Source: a bacterium
GTDB taxonomy: Bacteria; Krumholzibacteriota; Krumholzibacteriia; LZORAL124-64-63
Length of the DNA stretch: 5,588 nucleotides
Direction of reading: 5' to 3'
Assembly: GCA_030591105.1 (NCBI GenBank)
Contig: JAUVBS010000161.1
Location: 1 to 5,588, forward strand
In this document: piece by piece, positions 5,530-5,588 of the stretch
How positions within the stretch are numbered: the stretch's first letter is position 1
Layout of the letters: each line of letters begins with the position of its first letter
Translations under genes and position numbers: made by a program
Notes under the pieces: generated by a model
What the model saw: the letters and a program-made list of their open reading frames with translations, nothing else
Told to the model about the DNA's origin: nothing
Database searches by the model: none

Positions 5530-5551
5530 GAAGGCCCCCCGGGGGGCCTTC
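5530..5551. terminator. Second perfect 22-bp GC palindrome, likely terminator hairpin
   Basis: Each half is GAAGGCCCCCC followed by its exact reverse complement. Compared with the palindrome at 1017-1038, two pairs differ and both are compensated (outer C-G to G-C; third pair G-C to A-T). No U-tract follows on either strand. A minus-strand frame entering from the right edge reaches a TAG at 5556-5558, just before this hairpin, so it may terminate a minus-strand gene lying mostly outside the window. Only ten codons of that frame are visible, too few to call it. Confidence 0.45.
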
Positions 5552-5588
5552 GTCGCTATTGAGCCCGGCCACCGGCGTGAGCCCGAAC

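Larger units (their letters stand above)
5283..5588. other. Upstream region of the TagF-like gene, no supported gene
   Basis: About 306 bases holding, right to left: possible end of an off-window minus gene, the palindrome, the 35-bp-period repeats, the promoter candidate, and a leader of about 90 bases with the ribosome binding site. Reading frames of 60-130 codons crossing it have no good ribosome binding site and Arg/Pro/Ser-rich, non-family-like products. I find none convincing. Confidence 0.5.

Noticed and set aside
5556..5588. Possible C-terminus of a minus-strand gene from beyond the right edge, ending in TAG
   Set aside because: Only ten codons are visible, with no protein similarity to judge. 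The following hairpin is suggestive but insufficient for a CDS call.

Overview
This is a GC-rich bacterial chromosomal window with four real protein-coding genes, three on the minus strand and one on the plus strand. All four have good Shine-Dalgarno sequences (GGAGG or AGGAG cores), and two products carry classical Sec signal peptides. That indicates a bacterium with an exported compartment. The window does not fix the phylum: an environmental or metagenomic Gram-negative-like lineage is my guess only. I saw no tRNA, rRNA, CRISPR array, IS element or integrase.

Layout, left to right. (1) Positions 1-901, minus: the N-terminal 300 residues of an acetyl-CoA synthetase, cut by the left edge. 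(2) Positions 902-1115: the acs leader, a perfect 22-bp palindrome (1017-1038) and four 15-bp tandem repeats (1070-1129) framed by an 8-bp inverted repeat. (3) Positions 1116-1745, minus: a secreted protein with eight cysteines in its mature part and no family I recognise. (4) Positions 1746-2034: a divergent intergenic region with an AT-rich island. (5) Positions 2035-3993, plus: an exported protein with about eleven ankyrin repeats followed by a metallo-beta-lactamase-fold hydrolase domain, the most unusual gene here. (6) Positions 3994-4037: a short convergent gap with a hairpin across the stop codon. (7) Positions 4038-5282, minus: a CDP-glycerol glycerophosphotransferase (TagF-type) family enzyme with a GTG start. 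(8) Positions 5283-5588: a regulatory-looking region with a good promoter, three direct repeats at an exact 35-bp period upstream of it, and a second 22-bp palindrome nearly identical to the first.

No single pathway joins the genes. acs is central carbon metabolism, the TagF-like gene is cell-surface polymer synthesis, and the two divergently transcribed exported proteins (8-Cys protein and ankyrin-hydrolase) may share regulation. The best leads are the secreted ankyrin/MBL fusion, with no histidine at the usual third metal motif; the 35-bp-period repeats upstream of the TagF-like promoter; and the two palindromes, whose differences are all base-pair compensating.
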